This document shows, one piece after another, positions 8,722 through 20,483 of a stretch of 64,000 nucleotides of DNA (the stretch's first letter is position 1; every line of letters starts with the position of its first letter). The translations under genes and the position numbers were made by a program. Origin of the DNA: Trinickia fusca (GTDB lineage: Bacteria; Pseudomonadota; Gammaproteobacteria; Burkholderiales; Burkholderiaceae); assembly GCF_003628145.1 (NCBI RefSeq), contig NZ_RBZV01000002.1, positions 923,434 through 987,433 of the forward strand, given 5' to 3'. Under the pieces are notes generated by a model. The model was not told where the DNA came from. It ran no database searches and saw only the letters and a program-made list of their open reading frames with translations.

Positions 8722-9111
8722 AAATTCTCACCATCAATTTAGATCGGTTTGTACCATCTTTTCACGAGCGATAAAAGAGCCCGCTCATGAAAATTCCTCT
8801 TTTCGATTCGCGCTGCGACCTGCATACAACACTTTGATCGTTACGTTGTGCAGTCCACATCGTTTGTTGCGAGCGCAGCGTGGATCGAATCACTGTGCGC
8901 TCGTCGTCGAACACTGCTCGGCAAGCCAAGCGTCGTCGACATGCGCGGCTCGTTGCCGCCCTCGCCCGACACTCGCTTCGATAACGCACGCGCCTTTGTC
9001 TTTCTGTTGTTCGCGCGTGCGCCCGGAGGTCGACGCTTCACTGCTGGTTCACTGCTTGCGCGCCGCGCATCGAAGCGCGGCGCGCGTTTTGGGCTGACCG
9101 CCCGCTTGCCG
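8722..9111. other. 390-bp nrdA-nrdB intergenic region
   Basis: No supported gene. It holds a perfect GC hairpin just after nrdA (9058-9085) and a ribosome-binding site for nrdB near 8730. No clear second promoter or NrdR-box pair was found here, so nrdB may be read from the nrdA promoter. Confidence 0.6.
9058..9085. other. Perfect 11-bp GC hairpin 26 nt after nrdA
   Basis: gcgcgccgcgc (9058-9068) and gcgcggcgcgc (9075-9085) with loop atcgaa. On the minus, transcribed, strand no T run follows, so it is unlikely to be a full terminator. It could protect the nrdA 3' end or partly attenuate readthrough to nrdB. On the plus strand it is followed by gtttt. Confidence 0.6.
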
Positions 9112-12114
<3,003 letters not shown>

Positions 12115-12408
12115 GTGCAAAGCTCCTGATCTTGGATGTGCGGACATACCGCGGATTGGAACAACCGCCGCGCCACCCCGAGCGCGAACGATGAGGTGCG
12201 GGAAGAGAGGAGACGCAATCCGGATGCCCGGCGGCACGACACGAAACAGACGATGGTCTTCGTCATTGTTCTTGCGGCTTTCCTGCGCCTTTTCTTCCCC
12301 GAATACGAGGCGCCGGCCTGTCGGCTTCAGCCCCTCGTCGCATGATTTTCAACGTCCCTTGACCGGTTGCGGCACCTTGCCCCGAGCCAAGGCGTCGCAA
12401 ACGTTTTT

Positions 12409-12474
12409 ACACAATATCTAGTGCGGACGTGTATCTTCACTACCAAGTATAGTGGGGTGAGGACGAGGTTCCAA
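12409..12474 (-). promoter_or_regulatory. nrdA promoter with two NrdR boxes phased 31 bp apart
   Basis: On the minus strand a sigma70-type promoter reads TTGGAA (12469-12474), 17-bp spacer, TATACT (12446-12451). Two NrdR-box-like sequences match the ACAcWATATATWGTGT type: acacaatatctagtgc at 12409-12424 and accaagtatagtgggg around 12442-12457. Equivalent bases (C12412 and C12443) are 31 bp apart, about three helical turns, as expected for cooperative NrdR binding. Box 2 covers the -10, so NrdR would block the promoter when dATP is plentiful. Confidence 0.8.
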
Positions 12475-12545
12475 CCGATTTATTTGTGGTCTGACGCTTG
12501 ACTTTTCATTAAGCGAGCCAGGACAAGGACTTAGCCAAAAGGCAA

Positions 12546-12568
12546 GAGGCGCGGCCCTTTTTCGCCTC
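12546..12568 (-). terminator. Weak hairpin downstream of ampD
   Basis: gaggcg/cgcctc (12546-12551 with 12563-12568) lies 27 nt after the ampD stop. On the minus strand it is followed by ttgccttttgg, an imperfect U tract. Confidence 0.35.
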
Positions 12569-12594
12569 GGCCGCAGCATGGGCGAGCCGGTCGC

Positions 12595-13182
12595 TCAGCG
12601 CGTCAGATAGGGGAAATAGCGATCGGTCAGCGCGGTGTCGCGCTGCAGCCGTCGCCAGTCGAAGTGCGGCCCTGGATCGGTTTTACGGCCTGGGGCGATG
12701 TCCGAGTGGCCCCCGAGCGCCTCGATGCGATAGTGCCTGCACAGTGCCCTCACGAGCGCGGCCAGCGTGTCGTACTGGGACGCCTCGAACGGTATCTCGT
12801 CGGTGCCCTCGAGCTCGATGCCGATCGAAAAGTCGTTGCAGCGCTCGCGGCCGAAGAAATTCGACGCCCCCGCGTGCCAGGCACGCCCATCGCACGACAC
12901 GAATTGCTCGAGCACGCCGTCGCGACGGATCAGGAAGTGCGACGAAACGCGCAAGCCACGCAGGTGCGCGTCGTAGTAGGGATGGGCGGCACAGTCGAGC
13001 CGGTTCAGGAACAGGTCGGCGATGGCGCTGCCGCCGAACTGGCCCGGCGGCAGACTGATGTTGTGGATCACGATGAGCGTCGGCACGACGCCGTCAGGCC
13101 GCGCTTCGAAATTCGGCGACGGTAATGCGCATGCACGAGGCACCCAGCCATCGTCGGCGACGACGAACCCGGCAGCCTTCAT
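12595..13182 (-). CDS. ampD: 1,6-anhydro-N-acetylmuramyl-L-alanine amidase
   Basis: A 195-residue cytoplasmic zinc amidase of the Amidase_2 family. It removes the peptide from anhydro-muropeptides during cell-wall recycling, and its loss induces AmpC-type beta-lactamases where AmpR is present. Zinc-ligand segments are VIHNISLPPGQFGG (His) and GGHSDIAPGRKTDPG (His and Asp), plus a central RAWHAGASNFFGRERCND. The start at 13182 (MKAAGFVVADDGWVP) matches the family and overlaps the upstream gene's stop as ATGA, indicating translational coupling. Confidence 0.95.
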   Translation of the reverse strand: MKAAGFVVADDGWVPRACALPSPNFEARPDGVVPTLIVIHNISLPPGQFGGSAIADLFLNRLDCAAHPYYDAHLRGLRVSSHFLIRRDGVLEQFVSCDGRAWHAGASNFFGRERCNDFSIGIELEGTDEIPFEASQYDTLAALVRALCRHYRIEALGGHSDIAPGRKTDPGPHFDWRRLQRDTALTDRYFPYLTR

Positions 13183-13490
13183 CGCGCGGCGCGACCACCT
13201 GTGCTCGCAGCGCGGCTGCGAGCATGTTCGGCGCAGCAGTAGTACTGCGCGTCGAGCACGATCGAATCGCTCTTGGGCGCGTGCACGCCGCAGGCGGCGC
13301 AGCGCACGATCGGCTCGGCCAGCGATGCCGTCGGCGTCTTGGCGCTGCCCTGGGGCGGCGCCGTGCGCGCGCCTGACACGCCCGGCGCGCCTGCGCGCGT
13401 GCCGGCCGCTTGCGCATCGGCAGCGCGCAAGGTCTTCACGAGCCAGCGGCCGGCGAGCACGAACAGGACGAGAAGGAGAAGTTGTCGCAT
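13179..13490 (-). CDS. PP0621-like small membrane protein with C-terminal zinc-finger motif
   Basis: A 103-residue protein: one N-terminal hydrophobic segment (LLLLVLFVLAGRWLV), a Pro/Ala linker, then a Cys/His cluster CAACGVHAPKSD and YCCAEH, consistent with a small zinc-binding domain. Proteins of this type are conserved beside ampD in beta- and gammaproteobacteria, but no function is established. It overlaps ampD by 4 nt and starts 7 nt after the CcsA-like gene, so the three form a probable operon. Confidence 0.75.
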   Translation of the reverse strand: MRQLLLLVLFVLAGRWLVKTLRAADAQAAGTRAGAPGVSGARTAPPQGSAKTPTASLAEPIVRCAACGVHAPKSDSIVLDAQYYCCAEHARSRAASTGGRAAR

Positions 13491-13496
13491 GAGCGG

Positions 13497-14399
13497 TCAG
13501 ACCACGGGACGGTGCAACAGCACCTCGAAGACGAAGCGGCTGCCGACATAGGCGAGCAGCAGCGCGGCGAACGAAGCGAGGACCCAGCGCAGCGCGGCTC
13601 GCCCACGCCAGCCCGACACCTTGCGGGCCGTCAGCAGAGCGCCGAACATCACCCACGACAGCACGGCGAAGACGGTCTTGTGATCGAGCTTGAGCGGCCG
13701 GTCCAACAGCTGCTCGCTGAAGAGAATACCCGAGACCAGCGTGAGCGTGAGCAGCACGAAGCCGGCCGAGATCAGGCGAAACAGCAGCTTCTCAAGCGTG
13801 AGCAGCGGCGGCAGCGTATCGAGCCAGCTGGCGAGCCAACCACCCGCGCGACGCTCGAGCGCCCCACGCAAACCGTGCAGGCGCCGCTCGGCGAACAGCA
13901 TCAGCACAGCGTGCAGCGCGGCGATGGCGAACAGGCCATAGGCGATGTTGGCGATCACGAAGTGCAGCTTGAACAGCGGCGCGGCCGCATAGGACAGCAC
14001 GTGTACGCCGCCGAACACGAGCGGCAGCTGCGACGCGACGCACGCGAGCGGCAGTACGAGCAGACGCAGGCCGTCGAGCGGAAAGAAGAAGCTCTCGATC
14101 CAGTAGATGCCGGCACCGAGCCAGAACATCGCCGACAGTGCGAACGCGAAGCCGAACACCATCGCGTCGTGCGGGAAGATCGTCATGTGCAGCAGCAGCC
14201 CGTGCGCGACGAGCGCGGCAAACAGCAGCGCGCGTCCCTGCACAGCCGCGCCCGAGGCCGCCGGCAGCGCCGGCACGGCCGGCATCTGCGGCACGCTCGA
14301 GAGCACCGCCTCGGTCCCGCCTTGCCGATGTGCGCGCCAACCTGCCACGGCGAGGCCGCCATACAGGAGCGCGGTGAGGGCATACAGTACAATATCCAT
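13497..14399 (-). CDS. CcsA/YpjD-type cytochrome c assembly-family membrane protein
   Basis: A 300-residue integral membrane protein with about eight hydrophobic helices. The C-terminal half contains the conserved LVSGILFSEQLLDRPLKLDHK and SWVMFGALL segments of the cytochrome c assembly family. Its position divergent from and next to ffh is the same as E. coli ypjD. A role in cytochrome c maturation is inferred from the family and not proven for YpjD-type members. It heads an operon with the small zinc-finger gene and ampD. Confidence 0.82.
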   Translation of the reverse strand: MDIVLYALTALLYGGLAVAGWRAHRQGGTEAVLSSVPQMPAVPALPAASGAAVQGRALLFAALVAHGLLLHMTIFPHDAMVFGFAFALSAMFWLGAGIYWIESFFFPLDGLRLLVLPLACVASQLPLVFGGVHVLSYAAAPLFKLHFVIANIAYGLFAIAALHAVLMLFAERRLHGLRGALERRAGGWLASWLDTLPPLLTLEKLLFRLISAGFVLLTLTLVSGILFSEQLLDRPLKLDHKTVFAVLSWVMFGALLTARKVSGWRGRAALRWVLASFAALLLAYVGSRFVFEVLLHRPVV

Positions 14400-14485
14400 G
14401 TCCGAAGTTTACACTAGGCCGTTTGGCGCGCCTGCATCCCGATGTCTCGATGCGCGCTCCGGCCACTTCCGCTTATCCGCTCCCC

Positions 14486-15853
14486 ATGCTCGACAATCTG
14501 ACTCAACGGATGGCGCGCGTCGTCAAGACGCTGCGCGGCGAAGCCCGTCTCACCGAAGCCAACACGCAGGAAATGCTGCGCGAAGTGCGTCTCGCGCTGC
14601 TCGAAGCCGACGTGTCACTGCCCGTCGTACGCGACTTCATCGCCAAGGTGAAGGAAAAGGCGCTCGGCGAGGAAGTCCTGAGCAGCCTGTCGCCAGGACA
14701 AGCGCTCGTCGGTGTCGTGCAACGCGAACTCACCGCCGTCATCGGCGGCGACTACGAAGGCCGCGCCAGCGAACTGAACCTGGCGGTCACGCCGCCTGCC
14801 ATTATCCTGATGGCCGGCCTGCAAGGCGCCGGCAAGACGACCACCGTCGGCAAGCTCGCCAAGCTGCTGCGCGAGAAGCACAAGAAGAAGGTGCTGACGG
14901 TCTCGTGCGACGTCTACCGCCCGGCCGCTATCGCGCAGCTGAAGACGGTCACCGAGCAAGTCGGCGCCGAATTCTTCCCGTCCGAGCCGGACCAGAAGCC
15001 GGTGGACATCGCCGTGGCGGCCGTCGATTGGGCCAAGCGGCACTATCACGACGTACTGATCGTCGATACGGCCGGCCGGCTCGGTATCGATGAAGCCATG
15101 ATGCAGGAGATCGCAGCGCTGCACGACGTGCTGAAGCCTGCCGAAACGCTGTTCGTCGTCGACGCGATGCTGGGCCAGGATGCCGTCAACACGGCCAAGG
15201 CGTTCAACGACACGCTGCCGCTCACGGGCGTCGTGCTCACGAAGCTCGACGGCGATTCGCGCGGTGGTGCGGCGCTGTCCGTGCGCCACGTGACGGGCAA
15301 GCCGATCAAGTTCGTCGGCGTCGCCGAAAAGCTCGACGGGCTGGAAGTGTTCTATCCGGACCGCATGGCGAACCGGATTCTCGGCATGGGCGACATTCTT
15401 GCGCTCGTCGAGGAGGCGCAGCGCAGCGTCGACGTTCAAGCTGCGCAAAAGCTCGCCGACAAGGTCAAGAAAGGCGGCGACTTCGACCTCAACGATTTCC
15501 GCGCCCAGCTCTCGCAGATGAAGAACATGGGTGGGCTGTCGACGCTGCTCGACAAGCTGCCCGCGCAGTTTCAGCAAGCGGCGTCCGGCGCCGACATGGG
15601 CCAGGCCGAAAAGCAGATGCGCCGCATGGAAGGCATCATCAACTCGATGACGCCGCAAGAGCGTGCAAAGCCGGAGCTCATCAAGGCCACGCGCAAGCGC
15701 CGCATCGCGGCCGGCGCGGGCGTGCAGGTGCAGGAAGTCAACCGCCTGCTCAATCAGTACGACCAGATGCGCACGATGATGAGAAAGCTCAAGGGTGGCA
15801 ACTTGCAGAAGCTGATGCGTGGCATGAAAGGCATGATGCCGGGGCTGCGCTAA
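14486..15853 (+). CDS. ffh: Signal recognition particle protein Ffh (SRP54)
   Basis: A 455-residue SRP GTPase that binds 4.5S RNA and signal sequences of nascent membrane proteins and docks with FtsY. Order: N domain (MLDNLTQRMARVVKTL), G domain with P-loop GLQGAGKTTTVGKLAK, DTAGRL and TKLDGDSRGG, then a methionine-rich M domain (KQMRRMEGIINSMTP and MRGMKGMMPGLR). The ATG at 14486 gives the family N-terminus; an in-frame ATG at 14423 adds an atypical 21 residues. The divergent gap to the ypjD-like gene is only 86 bp. Confidence 0.97.
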   Translation: MLDNLTQRMARVVKTLRGEARLTEANTQEMLREVRLALLEADVSLPVVRDFIAKVKEKALGEEVLSSLSPGQALVGVVQRELTAVIGGDYEGRASELNLAVTPPAIILMAGLQGAGKTTTVGKLAKLLREKHKKKVLTVSCDVYRPAAIAQLKTVTEQVGAEFFPSEPDQKPVDIAVAAVDWAKRHYHDVLIVDTAGRLGIDEAMMQEIAALHDVLKPAETLFVVDAMLGQDAVNTAKAFNDTLPLTGVVLTKLDGDSRGGAALSVRHVTGKPIKFVGVAEKLDGLEVFYPDRMANRILGMGDILALVEEAQRSVDVQAAQKLADKVKKGGDFDLNDFRAQLSQMKNMGGLSTLLDKLPAQFQQAASGADMGQAEKQMRRMEGIINSMTPQERAKPELIKATRKRRIAAGAGVQVQEVNRLLNQYDQMRTMMRKLKGGNLQKLMRGMKGMMPGLR

Positions 15854-15868
15854 AGGCGCGCGGGTTAA

Positions 15869-15888
15869 TGCGGTGGCGCGCCACCGCA
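15869..15888. repeat. 20-bp perfect palindrome between ffh and the phosphoribosyltransferase gene
   Basis: tgcggtggcgcgccaccgca reads the same on both strands and starts 15 bp after the ffh stop. There is no T run, so it is not a standard terminator. It could be a protein-binding site or, as RNA, a tight 3'-end stem. Confidence 0.6.
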
Positions 15889-15929
15889 AGTTTGCACACT
15901 ATGTATACAGTTATCGCTTTGCCGACGCC

Positions 15930-16481
15930 ATGAATCGCGAAGAAGCTCTCCACATCTTTCACCACTCCGAACAGATCGTCTCGGCCGACGAGGTCAACAC
16001 GTCGATCTCGCGCATGGCCGGCGCCATCCGCGCGGAAATGAGCGAGTCGTTCCCGCTCGTGCTGTCGGTCATGGGTGGCGCGGCCGTCTTCACCGGCATG
16101 CTCCTGCCGCACCTCGACTTCCCGCTCGAGTTCGACTACATCCACCTCACGCGCTACCGCAACACGACCAAAGGCGGCGCCGACATGCAGTGGCGCGTCG
16201 CACCGGCCGAGTCGGTGAAGGACCGCGTCGTGCTCGTGCTCGACGACATCCTCGACGAGGGCGAGACGATGGCCGCGATCCGCGACCGCATCGTCGCGAT
16301 GGGCGCGAAGCGCTTCCTCAGCGCGGTGCTGTGCGAAAAGATCATTCCGAAGGCGAAGCCGCTGCGTCCCGATTTCTGCGGCTTCGAAGTGCCGGACCGC
16401 TACGTGTTCGGCTGCGGCATGGACGCGAAGGGTTACTGGCGCAACCTGCCGACGATCCGCGCGCTGACCGAAGGCGCCTGA
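15930..16481 (+). CDS. hpt: Hypoxanthine-guanine-type phosphoribosyltransferase
   Basis: From the ATG at 15930 (MNREEALHIFHHSEQIVS) the protein has 183 residues. It transfers phosphoribose from PRPP to a purine base in salvage. The PRPP-binding motif VLVLDDILDEGETM is clear, and LTRYRNTTKGG and FGCGMDAKGYWRNLP fit the HGPRT-like group. A GTG at 15873 would add 19 residues but falls inside a palindrome. Neither start has a good Shine-Dalgarno. The exact base preference (hypoxanthine, guanine or xanthine) cannot be told. It follows ffh by 76 bp. Confidence 0.85.
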   Translation: MNREEALHIFHHSEQIVSADEVNTSISRMAGAIRAEMSESFPLVLSVMGGAAVFTGMLLPHLDFPLEFDYIHLTRYRNTTKGGADMQWRVAPAESVKDRVVLVLDDILDEGETMAAIRDRIVAMGAKRFLSAVLCEKIIPKAKPLRPDFCGFEVPDRYVFGCGMDAKGYWRNLPTIRALTEGA

Positions 16482-16496
16482 GCCCCCTCCCCCTGC

Positions 16497-16526
16497 CTCG
16501 CCCGGCATGACTACATGCCGGGCGAG
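16497..16526. other. 12-bp perfect hairpin without U tract between convergent genes
   Basis: ctcgcccggcat (16497-16508) and atgccgggcgag (16515-16526) with loop gactac. It sits between the phosphoribosyltransferase (+) and marC (-) stops. Neither side has a T run, so it may act as a 3'-end stabiliser or a Rho-assisted stop for both. Confidence 0.6.
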
Positions 16527-16538
16527 CGCCGCGCACCG

Positions 16539-17135
16539 CTACAGCTGGTGCACGAAAACGCGGATCCCCGCGAGAATCATCTCGATCGAAATCGCGACGA
16601 GCACGAGCCCCATCAAGCGCTCGAGGGCCGTGACCGTGCGCTCGCCGAGCCAGCGCTGAATGCGTTCGGCCAGCACGAGCACGACGGCGCAGACGGTCAT
16701 CGTCACGGTGAGCGCGCCAATCCACTCGAACGTGCGGCTCGGCGCCTGCGAGGCCAGCAGCATCACCGTGGCCATGGCCGACGGCCCCGCGAGCGCAGGA
16801 ATCGCCAGCGGCACGATGAGTGGCTCGCCATGCGGATCGTTGCCGAGCGGGCCATCAGGGTGCGGAAAGATCATGCGCAGCGCGATCAGGAACAGCACGA
16901 TGCCGCCCCCGATGCGCAACGACAGATCGGTGAGGTTCATCATCCGCAGGAAGCGATCGCCCGCCAGCATGAACACGAGCAAGATCGCGAACGCGATGGC
17001 GACTTCGCGCAGAATCACGACGACCCGCCGATCCGGCCCGACCTCGCGCAAGGCGTTGACGAACAGCGGGATGTTGCCGAGCGGATCGGTGATCAGGATC
17101 AGCAGGACCGTCGCGGACAGGAAGTCGTATTGCAA
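16539..17135 (-). CDS. MarC/NAAT-family inner-membrane protein
   Basis: A 198-residue protein with six predicted hydrophobic helices, the usual MarC size and topology. Typical segments include FLSATVLLILITDPLGNIP, LRIGGGIVLFLIALRMI and IPALAGPSAMATVMLL. The family was once linked to multiple antibiotic resistance, but that has not been supported and the function is unknown. It starts 12 bp after the proS stop, so it is probably cotranscribed. Confidence 0.88.
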   Translation of the reverse strand: MQYDFLSATVLLILITDPLGNIPLFVNALREVGPDRRVVVILREVAIAFAILLVFMLAGDRFLRMMNLTDLSLRIGGGIVLFLIALRMIFPHPDGPLGNDPHGEPLIVPLAIPALAGPSAMATVMLLASQAPSRTFEWIGALTVTMTVCAVVLVLAERIQRWLGERTVTALERLMGLVLVAISIEMILAGIRVFVHQL

Positions 17136-17147
17136 ACGCGCCCCCGA

Positions 17148-18899
17148 TCAGCGAGCCGCGCGCGGATTGGCCAACGCCGCGCGGATCTTCGCCGCCGCCA
17201 ACGCGGCCGCTTCGTCCACGGGCAGCAACGTCGCCTCGGTGTCGCGGCGGCCCTGGTACTCGATCTTGCCGTCCTTCAGGCCACGATCGCCGATCACGAG
17301 CCGATGCGGCACGCCGATCAACTCCCAGTCGGCAAACATCACGCCGGGGCGCTCGCCACGATCGTCGAGGATCACGTCGACGCCCGCTTCGCTCAGTTGC
17401 GCATAGAGCTTGTCGGCCGCTTCGCGCACTGCCTCGCTGCGGTCATAGCCCATCGGGCACAGCACGATCTCGAACGGCGCGATCGCTTCGGGCCAGATGA
17501 TGCCGCGGTCGTCGTAGTTCTGTTCGATCGCCGCGCCGAGAATCCGCGTGACGCCGATGCCGTAGCAGCCCATCACCATCGGCTGCGGCTTACCCGTCTC
17601 GTCGAGGAACGTCGCGCCCATTGCTTCGGAGTACTTGGTGCCGAGCTGGAACACGTGCCCCACTTCAATGCCGCGGCAGATCTCGAGCTTGCCCTTGCCG
17701 TCCGGCGACGGATCGCCGGGACGCACATTGCGGATGTCGGCGACGACCGGCTCGGGAAGATCACGCCCCCAGTTGACGCCAGTCGTGTGGAAGTCGACTT
17801 CGTTCGAGCCGACGACGAAATCGCTCATGTGCGCGACGGTGCGGTCGGCGATGACCTTGACGGGCTTCTTCGTGCCGACCGGGCCCAGGTAGCCGGGCGG
17901 CGTACCGAACCACTCGACGATCTCCTGCTCGGTCGCAAAGCGGAAGTTCGCCAGCCCTTCGACCTTGCTGGCCTTGACTTCGTTGAGCTCGTGATCGCCG
18001 CGCAGCATCAGCAGCCAGATCGTCGGCTCGGCACCTTCGTTGTCGGTGGCGAGCACGATCGACTTGATCGTGCGTTCGAGGGGGATGTTCAGGAGTTCGG
18101 CCACCGCCTCGCATTTGGCCTTGCCCGGCGTCGCCGTCTTCTGCATCGGCTCGGTCGGCTCGGCACGCTTCGCGTACAGCGCCACCGCATCGGCCGCTTC
18201 GACGTTGGCCGCGTATTCGGAATCGGGACAATACGCGATGTCGTCCTCACCGGTCGCCGCGATCACGTGAAACTCCTGCGAGCGATTGCCGCCGATCGAG
18301 CCGCTGTCGGCCGTCACCGCGCGGAACTCGAGGCCGATGCGCGTGAAGATGCGCACGTAGGCGTCGAACATCTTCTGATACGACTCCTGCAGACCCGCCT
18401 GATCCTTGTCGAACGAGTACGCGTCCTTCATCGTGAACTCGCGGCCGCGCATCACGCCGAAGCGCGGGCGGATCTCGTCGCGGAACTTGGTCTGGATCTG
18501 ATAGAAGTTGACCGGCATCTGCCGGTAGCTCTTGATCTGATTGCGCGCGATGTCGGTGATGACTTCCTCGTGCGTCGGTCCGATCACGAACTCGCTTTGC
18601 TTGCGATCCTTGAAACGCAGCAGTTCGGGGCCGTACTGCTCCCAGCGGCCCGATTCCTGCCACAGCTCGGCCGGCTGCACGGCGGGCATCAGCAACTCGA
18701 GCGCGCCCGCCCGGTTCATTTCCTCGCGCACGATCGCTTCGACCTTGCGAATCGAACGCAAACCGATCGGCAGATAGTTGTAGATGCCGCCAGCGACGCG
18801 CCGGATCATGCCGGCGCGCACCATCAATTTGTGGCTGACGACTTCCGCGTCGGCCGGGGCTTCCTTCAGGGTGCCGATAAAGAAACGGGAGGCTTTCAT
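17148..18899 (-). CDS. proS: Prolyl-tRNA synthetase
   Basis: A 583-residue class II synthetase of the bacterial type with an editing insertion. The N-terminus [20 protein letters not shown] is typical. Motif 2 lies around [21 protein letters not shown], the YbaK-like INS editing domain occupies the middle (about residues 230-385), motif 3 is [14 protein letters not shown], and the anticodon-binding domain is C-terminal. It charges tRNA-Pro, one copy of which lies at 24.9 kb in this window. Confidence 0.97.
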   Translation of the reverse strand: MKASRFFIGTLKEAPADAEVVSHKLMVRAGMIRRVAGGIYNYLPIGLRSIRKVEAIVREEMNRAGALELLMPAVQPAELWQESGRWEQYGPELLRFKDRKQSEFVIGPTHEEVITDIARNQIKSYRQMPVNFYQIQTKFRDEIRPRFGVMRGREFTMKDAYSFDKDQAGLQESYQKMFDAYVRIFTRIGLEFRAVTADSGSIGGNRSQEFHVIAATGEDDIAYCPDSEYAANVEAADAVALYAKRAEPTEPMQKTATPGKAKCEAVAELLNIPLERTIKSIVLATDNEGAEPTIWLLMLRGDHELNEVKASKVEGLANFRFATEQEIVEWFGTPPGYLGPVGTKKPVKVIADRTVAHMSDFVVGSNEVDFHTTGVNWGRDLPEPVVADIRNVRPGDPSPDGKGKLEICRGIEVGHVFQLGTKYSEAMGATFLDETGKPQPMVMGCYGIGVTRILGAAIEQNYDDRGIIWPEAIAPFEIVLCPMGYDRSEAVREAADKLYAQLSEAGVDVILDDRGERPGVMFADWELIGVPHRLVIGDRGLKDGKIEYQGRRDTEATLLPVDEAAALAAAKIRAALANPRAAR

Positions 18900-19115
18900 T
18901 CAGAATTTATCCAAAAGCGGCGGCCCACGGCGGGCTGCCGAAAGAGGGAACGAGTGAACTCGGAGTATCGATCAGAATCGCTGCGTCGTGCTGCGCGATA
19001 GCCTAGCGCATCGCGCAACGATTCGTCAGACAAGCGGCCGGCCGCACGAGGCACATGCTTTGCAGTGCTTCGAACTGTCCTGGTGCATGCCGATGCGGAA
19101 GACTCGTTATCTGTT

Positions 19116-19121
19116 TATAAT
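19116..19121 (+). promoter_or_regulatory. Probable -10 element of rppH
   Basis: Perfect TATAAT 34 nt before the rppH start. No good -35 is seen 17 bp upstream (atgcgg), so the promoter may depend on other features. Confidence 0.4.
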
Positions 19122-19154
19122 CAAAGCAATTTTAAAGGATTCGAAGGTGGTTGT

Positions 19155-19799
19155 ATGCTGGATCGCGAAGGCTTTCGCCCGAACGTCGGCATCATCCTCT
19201 TGAACGCGCGCAACGAGGTGTTTTGGGGCAAGCGGCTGCGTGAACATTCCTGGCAGTTTCCGCAAGGGGGCATCAAGTATGGCGAGACCCCTTTGCAAGC
19301 GATGTATCGGGAGTTACACGAAGAAACCGGCTTGCTTCCGGAGCACGTCAAGATCATCGGTCGCACACGCGACTGGTTGCGCTATGAGGTGCCGGACAAG
19401 TTCATCAAGCGCGAAGTACGCGGCCACTACCGCGGCCAGAAACAGATCTGGTTCTTGCTTCGAATGGTCGGACGCGATTGCGACATTTGCTTGCGCGCCA
19501 CCGATCACCCGGAGTTCGATGCTTGGCGTTGGAACGAATATTGGGTGCCGCTCGATGCCGTCATCGAGTTCAAGCGGGATGTGTATCAGTTGGCTTTGAC
19601 TGAGCTGTCGCGATTCCTGCGCCGCTCGTCGCCGCGCAATGAGAAGTCGCGCGGGCCGCATCATGGGCAGCGCTATCCACGCGTGTCGCCAGCCGCCCAG
19701 GCTGTCGTCATGTCGGCTGACGGGTTGATGACGGAGGTCGTCAGCACGAACGCCGACGGCTCTGTCGTCGTCATATCCAGCTTCATCGAGCCGGAGTAG
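19155..19799 (+). CDS. rppH: RNA 5'-pyrophosphohydrolase (Nudix)
   Basis: A 214-residue Nudix hydrolase that removes pyrophosphate from mRNA 5' ends and so triggers decay. The start [17 protein letters not shown] matches RppH exactly, and the Nudix box runs [20 protein letters not shown]. The catalytic domain ends near residue 160. About 55 further residues form a basic then acidic tail that E. coli RppH (176 residues) lacks in this form. The Shine-Dalgarno is gaaggtgg, and a terminator follows at 19830-19871. Confidence 0.93.
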   Translation: MLDREGFRPNVGIILLNARNEVFWGKRLREHSWQFPQGGIKYGETPLQAMYRELHEETGLLPEHVKIIGRTRDWLRYEVPDKFIKREVRGHYRGQKQIWFLLRMVGRDCDICLRATDHPEFDAWRWNEYWVPLDAVIEFKRDVYQLALTELSRFLRRSSPRNEKSRGPHHGQRYPRVSPAAQAVVMSADGLMTEVVSTNADGSVVVISSFIEPE

Positions 19800-19829
19800 T
19801 CGGCCGGTCCATTCGCACTCGATACCGTA

Positions 19830-19871
19830 CGGGCGCTATCATTCGGTCTCCGAATATCGCGCCCGTTTTTT
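19830..19871 (+). terminator. Intrinsic terminator after rppH
   Basis: Outer stem cgggcg/cgcccg (19830-19835, 19860-19865) and inner stem attcgg/ccgaat (19841-19846, 19850-19855), followed by TTTTTT. It ends 13 nt before the next gene's start. Confidence 0.75.
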
Positions 19872-19884
19872 CGAGGAACCCATA

Positions 19885-20436
19885 TTGAAAGCGATTGCTC
19901 TCGCGCTGGCCTGTGCGGCCGCCAGCGCACTGGTGGCCGGCTGCTCGCACGCCCCCACGAACAAAGACGACGGCGTCTTCACCTATCTGCTCGACCGCCA
20001 GTCGGAGTGGAAGGAGAACAAGGTCGACGCGCTGCCGCCACTGCCGCAGTCGAACGATCTGATTTCGTTCGACGTATCGCGCAATACGCCGCTGCAGTTT
20101 GCCGTCGATGCGAAGTCGGTCTCGGTGGGGTCGGACGGCGTCGTGCGCTACACGGTGGTCGTCACGAGCCCGTCAGGCGCGCATAACGTCAACTACGAAG
20201 GCATCCGTTGCGATACCTATGAGTGGCGGCAGTACGCCGCGCTCAATGCCGACCACAACGGTTGGGACAACACGGTCGCCAACGACTGGCAGCGCATCGA
20301 GAACGGCGAGCTCAACGCCTATCAGGCGACGCTGTATCAGGATTACTTCTGCGCGAGCAAGATGCCCACCGGCAAAGCGAAGACCATCGTCGACAACATG
20401 CGGATGCATCGCACCGCGTCGTCGCTGATCCGCTGA
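19885..20436 (+). CDS. CNP1-like family lipoprotein
   Basis: A 183-residue protein with a signal peptide ending in a lipobox LVAGC (Cys at about residue 20). The mature part resembles CNP1-like proteins: EWKENKVDALPPLP, VSRNTPLQFAVDAKSV, a conserved NYEGIRCDTYEW and YFCASKMPTG, with two cysteines that could form a disulfide. Start is TTG at 19885, supported by gaggaac 7 nt upstream. Family function is unknown; location is expected in the outer membrane. Confidence 0.82.
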   Translation: MKAIALALACAAASALVAGCSHAPTNKDDGVFTYLLDRQSEWKENKVDALPPLPQSNDLISFDVSRNTPLQFAVDAKSVSVGSDGVVRYTVVVTSPSGAHNVNYEGIRCDTYEWRQYAALNADHNGWDNTVANDWQRIENGELNAYQATLYQDYFCASKMPTGKAKTIVDNMRMHRTASSLIR

Positions 20437-20483
20437 GACCGACCGCTCGCGCGCATGGCGCGGCGAAACTGCTTCGCTCAAAC

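Larger units (their letters stand above)
12115..12594. other. 480-bp region upstream of nrdA
   Basis: No gene supported. It holds the nrdA leader (about 320 nt if the promoter at 12446-12474 is used), the paired NrdR boxes, and towards 12600 a weak hairpin after ampD. Confidence 0.6.

Noticed and set aside
9058..9085. Terminator for nrdA
   Set aside because: Good stem but no T run on the minus strand; recorded as a hairpin only.
16515..19001. 828-residue plus-strand open frame opposite marC and proS
   Set aside because: Arg/His/Asp-rich antisense shadow; both minus-strand genes are certain.
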